Program-made: the position numbers and the translations under genes | The notes under the pieces: model-generated | The model's database searches: none | What the model saw: only the letters and a program-made list of their open reading frames with translations | What the model was told of the DNA's origin: nothing | Shown here: positions 52,869-60,901 of the stretch, one piece after another | Layout of the letters: each line of letters starts with the position of its first letter | Position numbering within the stretch: position 1 is the stretch's first letter | NCBI GenBank assembly: GCA_050291725.1 | Contig: JBNKKH010000032.1 | Location: forward strand, 270,465 to 334,464 | Length of the DNA: 64,000 nt | DNA from: JAAGZL01 sp050291725 | GTDB taxonomy: Bacteria; Pseudomonadota; Gammaproteobacteria; Chromatiales; Chromatiaceae | Direction: 5' to 3'

Positions 52869-53210
52869 TCATTGAATAATTGGTTTCTGCTCATTTGCAA
52901 CTTCCTTTCTTAACTCTTCGATTTCCATTTCTAACTCTTCATACTGTCTGAGTCTAGATTTGAGAAACTGCATGGTTACTCTAGATTTTTCATCTACACC
53001 TTTTGGGGTAAGGATATAGGCATAGGCAATTTTATTCCTGCTATTTTTAAAATTCTGCGCCTTTATCCAACCTTTTTGCATCAGGCCTTTGAGGCAATAA
53101 TTCATTTTCCCCACGCTAATACCAAGAGATTTGGCCAAGCCACGCTGGCTTACGTTAGGATTCTCTTGAAGTTGCTTCAAGATTTGATATCGGAGTGCTT
53201 CATCGATCAT
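52869..53210 (-). CDS. MarR family EPS-associated transcriptional regulator
   Basis: A winged-helix DNA-binding protein of about 113 residues that heads the cluster. The domain reads MIDEALRYQILKQLQENPNV, SQRGLAKSLGISVGKMNYCL (recognition helix) and KGLMQKGWIKAQNFKNSRNK, followed by a C-terminal coiled coil (LRQYEELEMEIEELRKEV). These match the EPS-associated MarR-type group. An open frame extends upstream to 53354, but the extra part contains the ops element and is unlike the family, so ATG 53210 is preferred. It lacks a good ribosome site, as is known for genes that need RfaH. Likely it adjusts expression of the polysaccharide cluster. Confidence 0.88.
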   Translation of the reverse strand: MIDEALRYQILKQLQENPNVSQRGLAKSLGISVGKMNYCLKGLMQKGWIKAQNFKNSRNKIAYAYILTPKGVDEKSRVTMQFLKSRLRQYEELEMEIEELRKEVANEQKPIIQ

Positions 53211-53254
53211 TAGAAACTGCTTTGTTTTTACAGAGAAATCTGGAAAGGCTTCAG

Positions 53255-53267
53255 GCACGCTACCGCC
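53255..53267 (-). promoter_or_regulatory. ops element for RfaH recruitment
   Basis: The minus strand reads GGCGGTAGCGTGC, an exact match to the operon polarity suppressor consensus. It lies 45 bases before the start of the first gene of the minus-strand polysaccharide cluster, in its 5' leader, and about 240 bases from the divergent rfaH gene. At ops, RNA polymerase pauses and RfaH loads to suppress Rho termination through long operons. Confidence 0.9.
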
Positions 53268-53508
53268 ATACCACAACCTGGGTGCAGTACAAAATTCGAT
53301 GCAATGATACTCCTCACACACCATTTGTTCAATCATTGAGCGCATTGCCGCCATATGCTATATTTCATATCTATTTCCACAATAGAATCGCCAGAATGGC
53401 GCAATTGTATTTCAACATAGGAAAATAACACCTGACGCGATCAGAACCAAACTTGGCTAACGATCCAGAGCCCGTGAATGACAGCTCAATGATACTTAAG
53501 GATGCAAA

Positions 53509-54018
53509 ATGGTACGCTCATCATACTGGCACCTGATATATACAAAGCCAAGACAGGAATTAGAGGCACAGCAACAGCTAGAGCGCCAAGGCTACAAAAC
53601 CTATCTACCAATACTTTCAATAAATCACGGGAAAAGTAGTAATCTTCAAAATAGAACCGCACCTCTGTTTCCACGCTACCTGTTTATCAGCCTTACAGAA
53701 GGGGTAGATGACTGGAGCCCAATTCGCTCAACTTACGGAGTAAGCAAGCTTGTGCGCTTCGGTATAGAAACCGCACGTATCCCTGACAGCCTGGTGACGG
53801 CAATCCAATCCAGGGAGAGAGATGATGGACTGCATCACGAAGAGAAAACTGAATTCAGACAAGGTGATAAAATCAGTATTATTGATGGTCCGCTTTCTGG
53901 GTATGATGCAATTTTTCAAACACACTGCGGTGAAGAAAGAGTTTTGATTCTCCTTGATTTGATAGGAAAACAATCTAAAACAGCTATATCAATGCAATCA
54001 ATTGCAAAAGACACCTGA
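53509..54018 (+). CDS. rfaH: transcription antiterminator RfaH
   Basis: RfaH is a NusG paralogue that loads on RNA polymerase at ops sites, blocks Rho and recruits the ribosome to long LPS and capsule operons. The 169-residue protein has the NusG-like N-terminal domain (WHLIYTKPRQELEAQQQLER, then YLPILSINHG and PLFPRYLFISL) and a C-terminal KOW-type domain (RQGDKISIIDGPLSGYDAIF). AAGGA lies 7 bases before the ATG. It is divergent from the cluster that carries an ops element in its leader, which supports control in cis of the neighbouring operon. Confidence 0.95.
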   Translation: MVRSSYWHLIYTKPRQELEAQQQLERQGYKTYLPILSINHGKSSNLQNRTAPLFPRYLFISLTEGVDDWSPIRSTYGVSKLVRFGIETARIPDSLVTAIQSRERDDGLHHEEKTEFRQGDKISIIDGPLSGYDAIFQTHCGEERVLILLDLIGKQSKTAISMQSIAKDT

Positions 54019-54073
54019 TAATAACGAATAAAAGCATTTTTGACATTCAATAAATAGCTACCAAAAAATCATT

Positions 54074-54706
54074 ATGAACAGAAAACTATTAATTGTCGGA
54101 GCAGGTGGACACGGACGTGTTGTAGCAGATGCCGCCAGTGCCAGCGAGGAATGGGACAGAATTGCGTTTATAGACAGCAACTATCCAAAATTACAGAGCT
54201 CTGGTGGTATTCCTGTAATCAACGACCTCTCAATGAAATCGATCACACCAGAGGATTGGCCATACCTTATAGTTGCAGTCGGCAACAACAAGATACGCGC
54301 CGATCTGATTAGAGAATTTGAGTCAAAAAACTACACTATCACCACCGTCGCTCACCCTTCTGCCCAAATCTCACCCAACGCCAATATTGAGGCAGGCACC
54401 GTATGTTTAGCTAACAGCGTGGTAAATGCAGGCGCAACCATCGGAAAGGGAGTTATAATAAATACTTCAGCGTCCGTCGATCATGACTGTGTAATCGGTG
54501 AAGCAGCACATGTTTCACCTGGTGTTAACATCGCTGGCAACGTCACTATTGGGGCGCGTAGCTGGATTGGAATAGGTTCTGCGATCATAAACAATTGCAC
54601 GATTGGAAAGGATGCAGTCGTTGGCGCCGGATCCGTTGTTGTTAGCAACATACCTGACAGCGTTACAGCATTTGGCGTACCGGCTAAAGTCGTTGAATCA
54701 AAATAA
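54074..54706 (+). CDS. PglD/NeuD-type sugar O/N-acetyltransferase
   Basis: A 210-residue acetyltransferase. The N-terminal Rossmann-like part (LLIVGAGGHGRVVADAASAS) binds the nucleotide sugar, and the C-terminal left-handed beta-helix has hexapeptide repeats through NTSASVDHDCVIGEAAHVSP, including the catalytic His. The end SVTAFGVPAKVVESK is typical. With the PglF-, PglE- and PglC-like genes at 25.6-29.4 kb, it would complete UDP-diacetylbacillosamine synthesis, though it is on the other strand behind rfaH. No clear ribosome site is seen, so it may be coupled to rfaH read-through. Confidence 0.9.
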   Translation: MNRKLLIVGAGGHGRVVADAASASEEWDRIAFIDSNYPKLQSSGGIPVINDLSMKSITPEDWPYLIVAVGNNKIRADLIREFESKNYTITTVAHPSAQISPNANIEAGTVCLANSVVNAGATIGKGVIINTSASVDHDCVIGEAAHVSPGVNIAGNVTIGARSWIGIGSAIINNCTIGKDAVVGAGSVVVSNIPDSVTAFGVPAKVVESK

Positions 54707-54713
54707 TCACTAA

Positions 54714-56258
54714 CTAGCGCTTGGCCACCTGAAATATGACCAACTTACTCCCCTTTTTGTTTGTAAATTCTTTCAAATAAGTTATTTTCTTCTCTTCTGC
54801 CAATATATTTATTGCACCCTGATATTGATCAGTCTCTTTCTGTTTAACATGAAAAATCACACATGTATCTTGGCTAAATTTATCAGCTCTCACCGCCCTA
54901 ATTAGGTCATCCATCTCCATACTATTCTTAAATGAGTACCCGCGATCTGTATAGTAAATCGCTTTATAGTAATTTGAATAAACAGGTAATGACTTATCCA
55001 AATTATCCTTTACCCAATACCCCGCCTCTAAAATATAGTCTTTGCTACTTCCTTGCGTTGTTATCACAGAATCTACCGTACTTACAAATAGATACAATGA
55101 ACTTAAAAATATTATTTTTTTACCATGCCTGTATGCTTTAACCCTGGGTATTAAAAACTCCAGGACCTGTGACAATAACAGCAGAAGCAAGAACGCTAGC
55201 GAGGCAGTATAACGAGGTGTAAGAACAGGGCCGCGTACCATATATACTAGAAAAAAAACAAACAGAAACGATGAAAAAAATACAATCACACGATTATATT
55301 CGTTCCATGGTATCCGCTTCGTAAAAACCCCGTAAATCAACACCATAAAAAAAGGAATACTGATACTGGTAATTATCTTTGTCAGCACATAACCAAAAAG
55401 AGTAAACAGAAAAACCACCCCAAGGCCGACGCGGTATTTTTCTAGCTTCGCGCCTTCATACCAGAATATCTCGGCCAGCTTACCAATTCCTTTGTTATAC
55501 GAATCCAACAACACATCCAAATTGATGTAATTTAACAGAACAGGAAGTCTACTGAATTTTGCAGATTGGACTGAAGGATCCATAGTGAAAAACAACAGGA
55601 TTAATAAGACAGCTCCAATGATGTAAACAGAATACATACGAGCCACATCTACTACCCGCACTCTAAAAGGAGCATCCCTAAACAGCAAAGCCAATGGTCC
55701 AAACAAGGCAATCACCACCGCCTCTACTCGAGCAAGAAATGCTATGCCTAATAACAGCTGCCACAAAACTGCATACCCCCAGTTATGGCGCTTATAGTAC
55801 AGAAGAAAACTAAAAAAGGCCGCGAGGTAACTTAACCAATACAGGAAGTCCCTCATAATATCCGCGCGATATTTATTTATACCTGTGAACGCCAATATAA
55901 CTATTACAGCAATCCATAATGACCCTCTATTTAGGGTTACTTCGGCATAAATTCTGACAAAAAGAACACAAATCGCCGCATACATAAATGAATTAATAAA
56001 GTGAGCTGATTGCTCTACATGCTGAAACCACAACAGCTGATGAACCACCCCCACCAACCATGAATAGAACGGCCAATCGTAAACAATAAATGATGCGCTC
56101 GCGCCATGCCTAATATATGCTTTAGCAGCATCCATGAATGCCACACCATCATGGTTTATCAGGTTGTCCGTGCTAATGGCCAACCAGGATAACAACAGGC
56201 TAGTGCAGCAGGTTATTACATATGGATTTAACTTTATATTTTCTGGAAATAATTTCAA
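54714..56258 (-). CDS. membrane glycosyltransferase, GT-C fold (ArnT/PMT-like)
   Basis: A 514-residue polytopic membrane protein with about ten segments. The early periplasmic loop INHDGVAFMDAAKAYIRHGA has the Asp expected for catalysis in GT-C enzymes, and FLARVEAVVIALFGPLALLF recalls the ArnT/PMT family. A C-terminal soluble domain (from about residue 400) has YYTDRGYSFKNSMEMDDLI. Such enzymes use polyprenyl-phosphate sugars to add side groups to LPS or protein on the periplasmic side. It converges with the pglD-like gene, ending 8 bases away. Confidence 0.8.
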   Translation of the reverse strand: MKLFPENIKLNPYVITCCTSLLLSWLAISTDNLINHDGVAFMDAAKAYIRHGASASFIVYDWPFYSWLVGVVHQLLWFQHVEQSAHFINSFMYAAICVLFVRIYAEVTLNRGSLWIAVIVILAFTGINKYRADIMRDFLYWLSYLAAFFSFLLYYKRHNWGYAVLWQLLLGIAFLARVEAVVIALFGPLALLFRDAPFRVRVVDVARMYSVYIIGAVLLILLFFTMDPSVQSAKFSRLPVLLNYINLDVLLDSYNKGIGKLAEIFWYEGAKLEKYRVGLGVVFLFTLFGYVLTKIITSISIPFFMVLIYGVFTKRIPWNEYNRVIVFFSSFLFVFFLVYMVRGPVLTPRYTASLAFLLLLLLSQVLEFLIPRVKAYRHGKKIIFLSSLYLFVSTVDSVITTQGSSKDYILEAGYWVKDNLDKSLPVYSNYYKAIYYTDRGYSFKNSMEMDDLIRAVRADKFSQDTCVIFHVKQKETDQYQGAINILAEEKKITYLKEFTNKKGSKLVIFQVAKR

Positions 56259-56309
56259 TTTACCAACCTTGATATACTAAGAACGCATTAAGCTTAAATA
56301 CCCACTCAA

Positions 56310-57137
56310 TTATATTCGGCCAGCCACACCGCTCATTCGATCAGCAATGGAGTATCTTATAGAGCTGGTTCTGATAAAAACATCCCATACACTCTCATCT
56401 CTGGATACATCTAAATATTCCAACAAACCACCAAACCACGTATGTGCTTCCTCCACAGAAAGCCAGTTATTCCTTACGGATACATCCCATGCAAAATGAC
56501 CGGCCTGAGCTGCTAAAACCAATAATGAAGGTTTGCTCATATAACAGACATATTGAAAATCTATAATCCTCAGATCTGCTTCGTCCATACATATGGATCC
56601 CGGCTTAAAATCAATATGATTACATCCAGTTTTGTACATAATATCGAACAGAGGATATGCTTTTTGCAAAATATTCATTCGAACCAACGCATCATCATTA
56701 TGATCAAGCAACTGCTCCATACTTGAATACGGTAAATACTCCATTAGCACAGCATTCCAATTAACCAAAAATAATCTTTTCTGGTATCCATAGCCAAGCA
56801 GCTGAGGAGAAGGAATACCTAGGCGCTCGGCTTGCGCCATATTAAATGCTTCAGAGTATGCATATTTTCTATGCTTTAACTTTTTCCCTATGGAGTCTAA
56901 AGGAAAAGCCTTTACAACGAACTTTTGACCCTCAACAGGGTATATAAACACCAATCTGCGTTTTGCCTTTTTCAGCAAATCGGCAGAACCAATCATTTCT
57001 GGATTACATATTTGAACAGAAATTTCTTCCAGGCTTTTGGCAGGAATTTTGTCTACTACACGCCACTCTGACAAGGGCTTGACCACAGCCACACGCTCAG
57101 GAAGCTCATTCTTAAACTCAAAAATAGCGTTTGTCAT
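56310..57137 (-). CDS. InaA-type LPS kinase-like protein
   Basis: A 275-residue protein-kinase-fold protein. ATP-binding Lys is in GQKFVVKAFPLDSIGKKL, and the N-lobe continues through AERLGIPSPQLLGYGYQKR. The catalytic loop reads GCNHIDFKPGSICM (Asp kept, the usual Asn is Ser) and the metal motif is LRIIDFQYVCY. It probably phosphorylates a core or O-antigen sugar. It shares its strand with the GT-C gene 51 bases downstream and has a long AT-rich upstream region. Confidence 0.8.
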   Translation of the reverse strand: MTNAIFEFKNELPERVAVVKPLSEWRVVDKIPAKSLEEISVQICNPEMIGSADLLKKAKRRLVFIYPVEGQKFVVKAFPLDSIGKKLKHRKYAYSEAFNMAQAERLGIPSPQLLGYGYQKRLFLVNWNAVLMEYLPYSSMEQLLDHNDDALVRMNILQKAYPLFDIMYKTGCNHIDFKPGSICMDEADLRIIDFQYVCYMSKPSLLVLAAQAGHFAWDVSVRNNWLSVEEAHTWFGGLLEYLDVSRDESVWDVFIRTSSIRYSIADRMSGVAGRI

Positions 57138-57589
57138 ATTGCATCCGCATATGTGCTACTGGCTTATCTTTTCAAGAACAACAACTATTTTGGCTGAAGC
57201 ATTGCGATACGCCCTGGGCTTATTTAGGTTTATATCCGCTAACCGTAACCCACATTCTTGGGCTTGCTTCCCAAATTTACTCATTGACATTAGCTGCCCA
57301 CTTACCTTCTTTTTACATGGATTAAACTAGATTTAGATACAGATTTAAAAACAGAATGGCTAACCAAACTAATCAGCAAAGCACTGCATTGCATGACAGG
57401 AATTTATTTCAGAAATCTCGACCCTTAAACGCAAGAAGATACTAATAAGGGACAGATAACTCTAAACTTTAACTCTTCCTCATTTCTTTTAACTAGAAAT
57501 TCACGCCAAGCCAATATCACAGGAGTTATGTACCATAACATGAGAACCTAGTAGAATAGAAGAACGATCAATTAGGAGATTTCTTCTGC
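57138..57589. other. 452-bp intergenic region between divergent genes
   Basis: AT-rich sequence between the kinase gene (minus) and the methyltransferase gene (plus). I see no convincing coding frame. It should hold both promoters. A short palindrome GTTATG-TAC-CATAAC lies at 57525-57539, 51 bases before the methyltransferase start, and could be an operator. CCCTTA/TAAGGG arms at 57422-57427 and 57446-57451 flank a long loop and are probably chance. Confidence 0.5.
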
Positions 57590-58225
57590 ATGTCCCACAA
57601 AAGCAGCTTCCAAAAAACCCGTAGCGCCCAAAAAGCAGAAAACTACATTGACGAGCGCTTCAAAAAATCTCGCCGGATGCAAAAACTGGATCAAATGGAA
57701 CGCTTATTCGCAGAAAGCCTGGTTGACCGCCTGGAGAAGCCCGGCATAATCCTGGATATCCCAAGCGGAAATGGGCGCTTCACATCCATACTCTCATCGG
57801 CTGGAGACATTATAAACGTAGACTATGATGTCAATATGTTGAGCGCACAAAAGACAAGCAGCACCGATTCTAGCAATAGTCTCCATGTTCAAGGCGACAT
57901 CACCGCCATACCCATGCCAGCAAACAGCGTTGACTTGGCATTTTGCATAAGATTATTCCATCACATCGGAGATCAGGAGATGCGTTCAAAAGCGCTGGCT
58001 GAACTGGCACGCGTTAGCAGACGCTTTGTCGCCACCAGTTTCTACAAAAAAGAGAGCTGGCGCTACATCAAAAAACGCCTGCGTGGAAAGAAAATCGCAG
58101 GATTCCCGATACGCTACCAAGACTTCATTGCTACTGCAGCAGCACACGGCTTGCGCCCAGTCGAAACAGTCCCTAAAGGTTTCACAAACAGCCCACAAAC
58201 CCTGGTTCTGTTTGAGAAGACATAA
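57590..58225 (+). CDS. SAM-dependent methyltransferase
   Basis: A 211-residue class I methyltransferase. The SAM loop reads ILDIPSGNGRFTSILSSAG, with Pro-Ser in place of the usual Gly-x-Gly start, then NVDYDVNMLSAQKTSS and the post-motif NSVDLAFCIRLFHHIGDQEM. It is basic at the N-terminus. AGGAG lies about 12 bases before the ATG. It is the only plus-strand gene between the O-antigen and core gene groups and may methylate a sugar or lipid of LPS; that is inferred from position only. Confidence 0.8.
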   Translation: MSHKSSFQKTRSAQKAENYIDERFKKSRRMQKLDQMERLFAESLVDRLEKPGIILDIPSGNGRFTSILSSAGDIINVDYDVNMLSAQKTSSTDSSNSLHVQGDITAIPMPANSVDLAFCIRLFHHIGDQEMRSKALAELARVSRRFVATSFYKKESWRYIKKRLRGKKIAGFPIRYQDFIATAAAHGLRPVETVPKGFTNSPQTLVLFEKT

Positions 58226-58242
58226 AACACCCCTGGCGTTTT
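58224..58242. terminator. weak bidirectional hairpin between convergent genes
   Basis: AAAACACC and GGCGTTTT (58224-58231 with 58235-58242) form a short hairpin that ends in a T run on either strand: one mismatch read on plus, one G-T wobble read on minus. It lies at the end of both convergent genes and overlaps the methyltransferase stop. Confidence 0.4.
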
Positions 58243-58247
58243 GAGGG

Positions 58248-59066
58248 CTACATCTTTTTCCTGCCGCTAAGCAGGTCGTCTACTCCACGTCGAACATCTT
58301 GGGACCATTTGGCGCGCGCATCAGCATCTGACCATGCGGCGCTGACGACGGCATCCAAGAATCTCTCGGACTGTTCCCTGTTGCAAGCGCCTTCCATTAC
58401 CATACGCGCCCCAATACGGGAGACATCTTTGGCAAAACCAGCGGCATTAAATTCTGCATGCAAATAGCTATCAGCAAAATCTATTACCTGAAACCGCATA
58501 ACAGGATCATCTTCACCAGAAACAACCATCACATTCTCCGGACTATGCCCACCATGCACTAAGCCAGTTCCAGCCGATACGACTAAGCTTGCAGCCAAAT
58601 CCTTCCAAAATGCCTCCGTCTCGTCACCACCCCTATCCCTAAGATATTCAGTTAATGTGACAGCGTTATTCAGCCATTCGAGAAATATAAACCCGCGCTT
58701 TAACAACAGCGCATTTTGCTCGAGAGCCATCCCAAGAAAACACGGTGTCTTCCCACCTTTTGCCAAATATTCACACCCTGAACGGAACTCATGTAACACC
58801 TTTGGCTCACGAAAGTGCCGCATCTTGAACTGCCGCCCAAGCCCCTTATAGCAGACCTCCTTTATCGCAATCTGCCGGCCATCATTTAAGGTACTTTTGT
58901 ATACACTCCTGCGTCCTATGGTATAGACCTGCTCGAGCATCCCGGAACACAGAACACGCTCAAGCTCCTGCCGCCCCCCATGCTCAACCATATTCCCGCA
59001 TTCCGGAAGATCAACCCAGGTTAATGATCCTGTCGGCTCTAGAAATGCGCTCTCTGGTTTAATCAA
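58248..59066 (-). CDS. LPS kinase-like protein with altered catalytic loop
   Basis: A 272-residue InaA-type kinase-fold protein. The N-lobe has GRQIAIKEVCYKGLGRQFK (ATP Lys) and the helix FREPKVLHEFRSGCEYLAKGG. The catalytic loop reads LVHGGHSPENVMVV, where the catalytic Asp of HGDLHPxN is Gly, while the metal motif FQVIDFADSYLH is intact. It overlaps the carbamoyltransferase gene by 4 bases. Its position after waaP-type genes and the carbamoyltransferase suggests a role in core decoration, perhaps as a binding or regulatory protein rather than an active kinase. Confidence 0.78.
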   Translation of the reverse strand: MIKPESAFLEPTGSLTWVDLPECGNMVEHGGRQELERVLCSGMLEQVYTIGRRSVYKSTLNDGRQIAIKEVCYKGLGRQFKMRHFREPKVLHEFRSGCEYLAKGGKTPCFLGMALEQNALLLKRGFIFLEWLNNAVTLTEYLRDRGGDETEAFWKDLAASLVVSAGTGLVHGGHSPENVMVVSGEDDPVMRFQVIDFADSYLHAEFNAAGFAKDVSRIGARMVMEGACNREQSERFLDAVVSAAWSDADARAKWSQDVRRGVDDLLSGRKKM

Positions 59067-60799
59067 GCCACATCCCCCTTCATTACCAGAACATCCTCCA
59101 TGATTAGATACTCCAGATCTGACCCATAAAACATATTCAGGGCATCAGTCGGCGAACACACCATGGGCTCACCCCTACGATTTAGCGAGGTGTTAAGAAC
59201 CACGCCATTGCCGGTATGCTTTTCCAACTCTTCAATCAATTCATAATAACGCGGATTGACATCTCTGGTGACCACCTGCGCTCGAGCAGTCCCATCTTCA
59301 TGCACCACTTCAGGAACCCGATCTTTCCACCCCTCAGCCACATCAAAGGTAAAGGTCATGTAGGGAGCCGGATGATCAGTCTTTAACATCTCAGGAGCGA
59401 CTCGATCCAACATACTGGGACAGAATGGACGCCAGCGCTCCCGGTACTTGATCTGTTCGTTGATGCGCTCGGCAATCCCTTCAACATTCGGCGCACCCAG
59501 GATAGAACGATTCCCCAGGGCTCTAGGGCCAAACTCCATCCTCCCCTGAAACCATGACAAAGGATTGCCGTCAGCCAGGATCTGTGCGGCACGTTGCGGG
59601 ACATTGTCAATAAGCTCCCATTTAGGTTTGCGTTCATGCTGTTCGCAGGCCTGAATACACTGCTCATTGGTATAGCTTGGGCCAAGATAGGCGTGCTGCA
59701 TGGGCTGGACCTTATCTCCCAGCTCATTGGCAACATAGGATGCAGCACCTATGGCGGTACCAGCATCAGATGCCGCTGGCTGCACAAACAGCTCTTTTAC
59801 ATCTGGTAGTGCAATTATGCGTTGATTGAGTTTTACATTTAGCGCCACACCGCCGGCAAAACAGATCTTGCCACTCTCTTTTATGATATCTCCTAGATAG
59901 TGGTCGATCAGCCCCAGTGATACATCCTCCAGCAACTGTTGGATGGATGCGGCATAGTCGATATAGGGATCATCGATCTCATCCCCTTCGCGCTTCGGAC
60001 CCAACCACTCAATCAGTTTTGGGCTAAAGTAGTAGCCTTTCCCATTTTTATCCTTATAACGCCTAGGACCAATCACATTCACCAGCTTGGTATTGACGCG
60101 AAAGGACTTCTTGTCGTAGTCGATCAATGGAGAGAAATCAAACCGTTTGGGGTCACCATAGGGGGCCATCCCCATCACCTTGAACTCTCCGTCCAGCATC
60201 TCAAAACCCAGATACTCGGTCATGGCGCCGTACATCCCTCCAAGAGAGTCTGGATCATAGAACTCTTTTATCTTGTGAATCTTGCCATTTTCGCCATATC
60301 CAAAAAAGGTGGTGGCATATTCTCCCTTGCCATCAATACCCAGGATGGCTACCTTGCCGTCAAATCCGCTCAAATGATAGGCGCTACTGGCGTGGGCAAG
60401 ATGGTGCTCTATCGGCATGACCTTGGCATTACCTCCGCCGATATTCAGATCTGATATCAACTTATCCAACTGACGCATATTACGGCGAAAGCGGCGATTG
60501 CCATTAAATAACCCAAGAAGGGTTCTATCCGGCGAATACCAGTGGCGCTTTGCATAGTGCCAGCGCGCAGGGGTGCTGAGAGGGATCTCAGCATAGGGAA
60601 AGGTGACCACATCCACCTGTTCCGGTTTTATTCCAGCAAATTCGAGACAGAACTTAGTCGCCTCATAGGGAAAGCGTCCCTTGGCATGTTTGTCTCGTAT
60701 AAAGCGCTCTTCTTCAGCGGCGGCTACCAACTCGCCGTCGACAAACAGTGCAGCTGATGGGTCATGACTAACCGCGCCGGATATTCCCAGAACTATCAT
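59063..60799 (-). CDS. carbamoyltransferase (NodU/CmcH family, PA5005-like)
   Basis: A 578-residue enzyme that would move a carbamoyl group from carbamoyl phosphate, via an adenylate, to a sugar. The N-terminal Kae1-like domain has GISGAVSHDPSAALFVDGEL and AAAEEERFIRDKHAKGRFP; the metal-binding histidines are in IEHHLAHASSAY. The C-terminal YrdC-like domain has SWFQGRMEFGPRALGNRSIL. In P. aeruginosa the homologous gene stands in the same place after the core kinase genes, where heptose carries a 7-O-carbamoyl group; the same job is likely here. Confidence 0.95.
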   Translation of the reverse strand: MIVLGISGAVSHDPSAALFVDGELVAAAEEERFIRDKHAKGRFPYEATKFCLEFAGIKPEQVDVVTFPYAEIPLSTPARWHYAKRHWYSPDRTLLGLFNGNRRFRRNMRQLDKLISDLNIGGGNAKVMPIEHHLAHASSAYHLSGFDGKVAILGIDGKGEYATTFFGYGENGKIHKIKEFYDPDSLGGMYGAMTEYLGFEMLDGEFKVMGMAPYGDPKRFDFSPLIDYDKKSFRVNTKLVNVIGPRRYKDKNGKGYYFSPKLIEWLGPKREGDEIDDPYIDYAASIQQLLEDVSLGLIDHYLGDIIKESGKICFAGGVALNVKLNQRIIALPDVKELFVQPAASDAGTAIGAASYVANELGDKVQPMQHAYLGPSYTNEQCIQACEQHERKPKWELIDNVPQRAAQILADGNPLSWFQGRMEFGPRALGNRSILGAPNVEGIAERINEQIKYRERWRPFCPSMLDRVAPEMLKTDHPAPYMTFTFDVAEGWKDRVPEVVHEDGTARAQVVTRDVNPRYYELIEELEKHTGNGVVLNTSLNRRGEPMVCSPTDALNMFYGSDLEYLIMEDVLVMKGDVA

Positions 60800-60901
60800 T
60801 TTCAGATTCTTTAATTTGCATAATATTGAAATAAGCCGCTAATTTTGCCAGCGTTTTGATCTGTTAGCGAATAATTGTTCTTGTTTTCCAAGCTTTTTTT
60901 A

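Noticed and set aside
53211..53354. N-terminal extension of the MarR-type regulator
   Set aside because: Open frame only; unlike the family and overlaps the ops element, so treated as leader.
57131..57330. Short open frames in the gap upstream of the 56310-57137 kinase gene
   Set aside because: No ribosome site, overlap with the kinase start, and composition of non-coding AT-rich DNA.
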